DNA of 64,000 bases from positions 62,001-126,000 of the forward strand of contig NZ_FUYE01000002.1 of assembly GCF_900167535.1 (NCBI RefSeq). The letters are read 5' to 3'. The notes below the pieces were generated by a model, which saw only the letters and a list, made by a program, of their open reading frames with translations, ran no database searches and was not told the origin of the DNA. This document shows, piece by piece, positions 61,175 through 64,000 of this stretch. The number at the start of each line of letters is the position of its first letter. Within the stretch, counting starts at the first letter, position 1. The stretch is from Prosthecobacter debontii. GTDB lineage: Bacteria; Verrucomicrobiota; Verrucomicrobiia; Verrucomicrobiales; Verrucomicrobiaceae. Made by a program: the position numbers and the translations under genes.

Positions 61175-63442
61175 ATGCACCCCTGGTTGAAACGCATTCT
61201 TCGCCTCTTGGGAGCAGGTTTGCTGTTCGCATTACTCGGTTGGTGGGGCCTGCCTTGGCTGGTGCCACTGCCGGAGGCGCTGGAGACTCCGTTGCAGGCT
61301 TCGCCACGTTTTCTCAGCCGTGGGGGACAGCCTCTCCGGATGCTGCTCACCCCAGAGGGCGACCGTGTCGCCGAGGTGCTGCGGTTTGAAGAGATCCCCG
61401 AACGTCTGATCCAGGCCACCTTAGCGGCCGAGGATAAGCGCTTTTGGAAGCATGGCGGGGTGGATCTCCTGGCCACCGCGCGTGCGGCCTGGGACAATGC
61501 TAGCAATGGGCGGATTGTCTCCGGAGCTTCGACCATCCACCAACAACTCATCAAGGTTGCCGCGGCGCGAAAGGAAAAGCGTGGGTGGCAGATGAAGCTC
61601 ATCCAAACCCTCCAAGCCCGAAGGCTCGCGCTGAGTTGGAGCAAGCCTCAAGTCATGGCGGAATACCTGAATCGCATCAGCTATGGCAACCTGCTCACTG
61701 GCTGTGCCAGTGCGGCTCAGGGATACTTCAATAAGCCTTTGAGCGATCTCAGTCCGGCGGAATGTGCCTTACTCGCCGCCATTCCTCAGTCACCCAGGCG
61801 GTTCAATCCCTTCCGCAATCCTGAGGTTATCCAGCCGCGGCAACATCGTATTTTGGATAAGATGCATCAGCTCGGCTGGCTACCCCCAGAGGTATGGCAG
61901 ACTGCACTCAAAGAGCCGCTGAAACTCCAGCGCTATCATGGTGGGTTCGAGGCACCCCACGCGGTCGGCATGCTGCCAGCGACTCCGGGCTCGATCACCA
62001 CCACGACACTAGATGCTGCTTTGCAACGACAGGTCGAGACCATCATCACCCAGAGGCTGAATGTGCTGAAGGATCGCCATGTCACTCAGGCTTCGGTGAT
62101 CGTCATTGAAAACACCACTGGCCATGTGCTGGCGCTGGCTGGCTCTCGCGACTTTTTCGCGACGGATGGAGGTCAAATCAATGGTGCTTGGGTGCCCCAC
62201 TCTCCGGGGTCAGCGATGAAGCCGTTCACGTATGTCATCGCACTGGAGCGAGGAGCGAGCGCTGCCAGCCTCGTGGCGGATCTGCCCGTGGAATACGCCA
62301 CCAGCACCGGCACTTACCGCCCCGAAAACTATGCTCATCGGTTATACGGTCCGATGACCTATCGAGGTGCTCTGGGCAATAGCTTAAACATCTCGGCGGT
62401 GAAAGTGCTGAGCAGCATCGGTGGTGCTGAGACCCTGCTGGAGCAAATGCACATGTTAGGCCTAACGACATTGACCGAAACACCTGACCATTACGGGCTC
62501 GGCCTCACCATCGGCAATGCACCTGTACGCTTGATCGAATTGGCCAATGCCTATGCCTGCCTCGCACGTTTAGGGGTTGATCGCCCTTGGGCATTGGTGG
62601 CGGATTCGAGCACTCATGAACCTCAGCGCCGGTTTGATGAACGTGCCTGTTATATCCTGGCGGATATTCTCGCCGACAATCAGGCTCGACAGCTCACCTT
62701 CGGTCAGCATTCGCCTCTCCGTCTGCCCTTTCCGGCGGCGGTCAAAACGGGCACCAGCACCAGCTATCGAGATAACTGGTGCGTGGGGTTCACCCCCGAG
62801 TTTACTGTAGGCGTCTGGGCCGGAAACTTTGATAATACCCCCATGCAGGAAGTCTCCGGCGTCACGGGAGCAGCGCCCATTTGGCGGGATGTCTTTTTAG
62901 AGCTGCAACGGCGCTTTGGTGTCACTTGGTATTCCGAGCCCGCAGGCCTCGTGCATGCACGCATGGATCCCCGCACGGGGAAACGACTTTCGCCTCAGGT
63001 GCCCCCGGCCCGCGTCAGTCGAGAGGAAATCTTTTTGCCCGATCATCTCCCACCGACTGCGAGTGCAGCCGACTACGACCCCCAAGGACGCGCTCTGCTG
63101 CCTCCTGAATACAACGCCTGGGTGCGAAGCCGTGATAACTGGATGGGCGATCTCGTGATCGCCGATAGCAAGGCAAATGCCCCGCGTCCCTGGCATATCC
63201 GCCAGCCCATTCCAGGCACCGTAGTGCGGCTCGATCCCGATCTGCCTGGAGACGGTAAGCGCATGCTGCTCACCACGGAACCCCATCAGCCTCAAGTGCG
63301 CTGGGAGTGTGAGACGCTGACTATCCGAGATGACGCTGGGTCGCCCTACGTGGAGTTGAAACCCGGACGTCATGAGTTGCGTGCCATCGATCCCAACACG
63401 CAGGAAGTTCAGCGCACGTTCGTAATCGTACATCCAGAGTGA
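61175..63442 (+). CDS. pbpC: Penicillin-binding protein 1C
   Basis: The 755-residue protein has an N-terminal membrane anchor (about 10-30). The glycosyltransferase domain has catalytic Glu86 in AAEDKRFWKHGG, and GASTIHQQLIKV. The transpeptidase domain has Ser346 in SPGSAMKPF (SxxK), SLN in GNSLNISAVKV and Lys524 in KTGTS. The last part (about 660-755) is the biPBP_C domain of PbpC. It polymerises and may crosslink peptidoglycan. No alpha-2-macroglobulin gene, its usual partner in E. coli, is beside it. Confidence 0.95.
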   Translation: MHPWLKRILRLLGAGLLFALLGWWGLPWLVPLPEALETPLQASPRFLSRGGQPLRMLLTPEGDRVAEVLRFEEIPERLIQATLAAEDKRFWKHGGVDLLATARAAWDNASNGRIVSGASTIHQQLIKVAAARKEKRGWQMKLIQTLQARRLALSWSKPQVMAEYLNRISYGNLLTGCASAAQGYFNKPLSDLSPAECALLAAIPQSPRRFNPFRNPEVIQPRQHRILDKMHQLGWLPPEVWQTALKEPLKLQRYHGGFEAPHAVGMLPATPGSITTTTLDAALQRQVETIITQRLNVLKDRHVTQASVIVIENTTGHVLALAGSRDFFATDGGQINGAWVPHSPGSAMKPFTYVIALERGASAASLVADLPVEYATSTGTYRPENYAHRLYGPMTYRGALGNSLNISAVKVLSSIGGAETLLEQMHMLGLTTLTETPDHYGLGLTIGNAPVRLIELANAYACLARLGVDRPWALVADSSTHEPQRRFDERACYILADILADNQARQLTFGQHSPLRLPFPAAVKTGTSTSYRDNWCVGFTPEFTVGVWAGNFDNTPMQEVSGVTGAAPIWRDVFLELQRRFGVTWYSEPAGLVHARMDPRTGKRLSPQVPPARVSREEIFLPDHLPPTASAADYDPQGRALLPPEYNAWVRSRDNWMGDLVIADSKANAPRPWHIRQPIPGTVVRLDPDLPGDGKRMLLTTEPHQPQVRWECETLTIRDDAGSPYVELKPGRHELRAIDPNTQEVQRTFVIVHPE

Positions 63443-63459
63443 GTTGACAGCGGAACCTT

Positions 63460-64000
63460 CTACAATTTCCCAAGGTTATTGATCCGCTGACTACTTTCAG
63501 CGAAGGCTCGCAGTTTATCACGGTGATAGCCCGTGGGCACCTTGTCCAACGCTTGGTGGAGGGCAAGCTGGGCATGATGCCGAGCGGCTTGGGCGAGGAG
63601 AGGATGCTCAAGGGATTGCAAGGAACGGAAGGCCTTTTGCAGGCGCATACCCACCTCAAACATGGCGGCACCATCCCGGGCGATGGGAGTGAAGGCATCA
63701 TCCAGCAAGTCTTCGGCATCCAGCGGTGGCACCTCGATCTTGGGAAATTGCACCTTGGCTTGATCCAACTCGCGGGTGGCATCTGCCCACTGACTTAGCA
63801 AGCGCACCTGACTGCCGATGACGGCGATGGCAGTGCCTGGGTCATTGATCCCTGGAGACAGCGCACGGTCCGCGATTTCCGCCAGCATGACGAGGCCAAA
63901 GCGGGGGTCGGACTCGACATGGCGCTCCACCCCTAAGGTGAAGGCACGCACGAGCCGCTCTTTCAGTTCATCGTCTAGACTCGTGATTCCCTGCACGATG
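63460..64000 (-). CDS. DUF2254 membrane protein, C-terminal part (cut at the window edge)
   Basis: The visible 180 residues contain the DUF2254 signature DPRFGLVMLAEIADRALSPG followed by INDPGTAI, then a helical tail. The reading frame runs off the right end of the window, so the N-terminal membrane helices are missing. Function unknown. It is convergent with pbpC, 17 nt away. Confidence 0.85.
   Translation of the reverse strand, partial: IVQGITSLDDELKERLVRAFTLGVERHVESDPRFGLVMLAEIADRALSPGINDPGTAIAVIGSQVRLLSQWADATRELDQAKVQFPKIEVPPLDAEDLLDDAFTPIARDGAAMFEVGMRLQKAFRSLQSLEHPLLAQAARHHAQLALHQALDKVPTGYHRDKLRAFAESSQRINNLGKL

Noticed and set aside
60997-61644. N-terminal extension of the oxidoreductase frame
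   Set aside because: It runs antisense through pbpC; the Tat signal marks the start at 60996.
1-64000. CRISPR arrays, tRNA or rRNA genes, integrases, transposases
   Set aside because: None recognised when reading the intergenic regions and the translated frames; a covariance-model scan would settle tRNA absence.

Overview
The window is about 59 % GC by eye, gene-dense, and most likely from the phylum Verrucomicrobia (class Verrucomicrobiae, Prosthecobacter/Verrucomicrobium-like). The evidence is a set of PVC-typical families found together: two ECF sigma factors of the Rhodopirellula/Verrucomicrobium type, each translationally coupled to a FecR-type membrane protein; a PSD1-type cytochrome (DUF1549/DUF1553) followed by DUF1501; two PEP-CTERM proteins with the PEPSR variant; a secreted sulfatase; Tat-exported Gfo/Idh/MocA and DUF1501 proteins; and a protein resembling TIGR02597. 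No phage, integrase, transposase, rRNA, tRNA or CRISPR array was recognised, so this looks like ordinary chromosome with a strong accent on secreted and surface proteins.

Layout. 0.1-3.5 kb: a secreted, C-terminally anchored protein of unknown function, the endoribonuclease YicC, and a convergent Tet-type MFS exporter that overlaps yicC. 3.7-9.9 kb: a secreted cluster of S8 protease, exported intradiol dioxygenase and arylsulfatase. 10.0-13.7 kb: topoisomerase III and a fatty acid desaturase with a clear terminator. 13.8-18.3 kb: two overlapping BatA/VWA membrane proteins. 18.4-24.6 kb: a four-gene operon of ECF sigma, FecR-LamG, PSD1 cytochrome and DUF1501. 24.8-29.7 kb: two SGNH hydrolase genes around ribosomal protein S1, whose leader and terminator are well defined. 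27.9-30.0 kb also holds two non-coding repeats: a 173-bp element bounded by 26-bp inverted repeats and a chain of six hairpins. 30-33 kb: two PEP-CTERM proteins, a TIGR02597-like protein and a lipoprotein. 33-36.3 kb: OpgG, a YceH-family regulator, an FmdB zinc ribbon and an MTH1-like Nudix hydrolase. 36.5-39.2 kb: a second sigma/FecR pair with a carbohydrate-binding-like C-terminus, then a bifunctional nuclease with a very acidic tail. 39-45.7 kb: an SSS symporter, a GT2 glycosyltransferase, a prepilin-like protein, a large surface protein and a bPH2 protein. 46-51.1 kb: a membrane protein/GT9 pair, an ABC-2 exporter with a TPR-like partner, and a PL14-like lyase. 51-59.6 kb: a complete oligopeptide importer in one tightly coupled minus-strand operon (permease, permease, binding protein, two ATPases) with a second binding protein transcribed divergently. 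59.7-64 kb: a Gfo/Idh/MocA oxidoreductase, penicillin-binding protein 1C, and the C-terminal part of a DUF2254 protein cut by the window edge.

How they fit together. The gene set suits a bacterium that lives on complex, partly sulfated polysaccharide and protein: surface protease, sulfatase, lyase and SGNH esterases, peptide uptake, and envelope-spanning sigma/anti-sigma switches. The strongest candidate for a little-described system is the pair of ECF sigma/FecR modules whose FecR proteins end in LamG or CBM96-like domains. I read these as possible glycan-sensing sigma switches. Both sigma genes also have a hairpin ending 3-4 nt before the start codon. Other observations of interest are the C-terminal module shared by the S8 protease and the 706-residue surface protein, the enlarged periplasmic loops of the peptide-importer permeases (one MORN-like), the two non-coding repeat structures, and the near absence of Shine-Dalgarno sequences.
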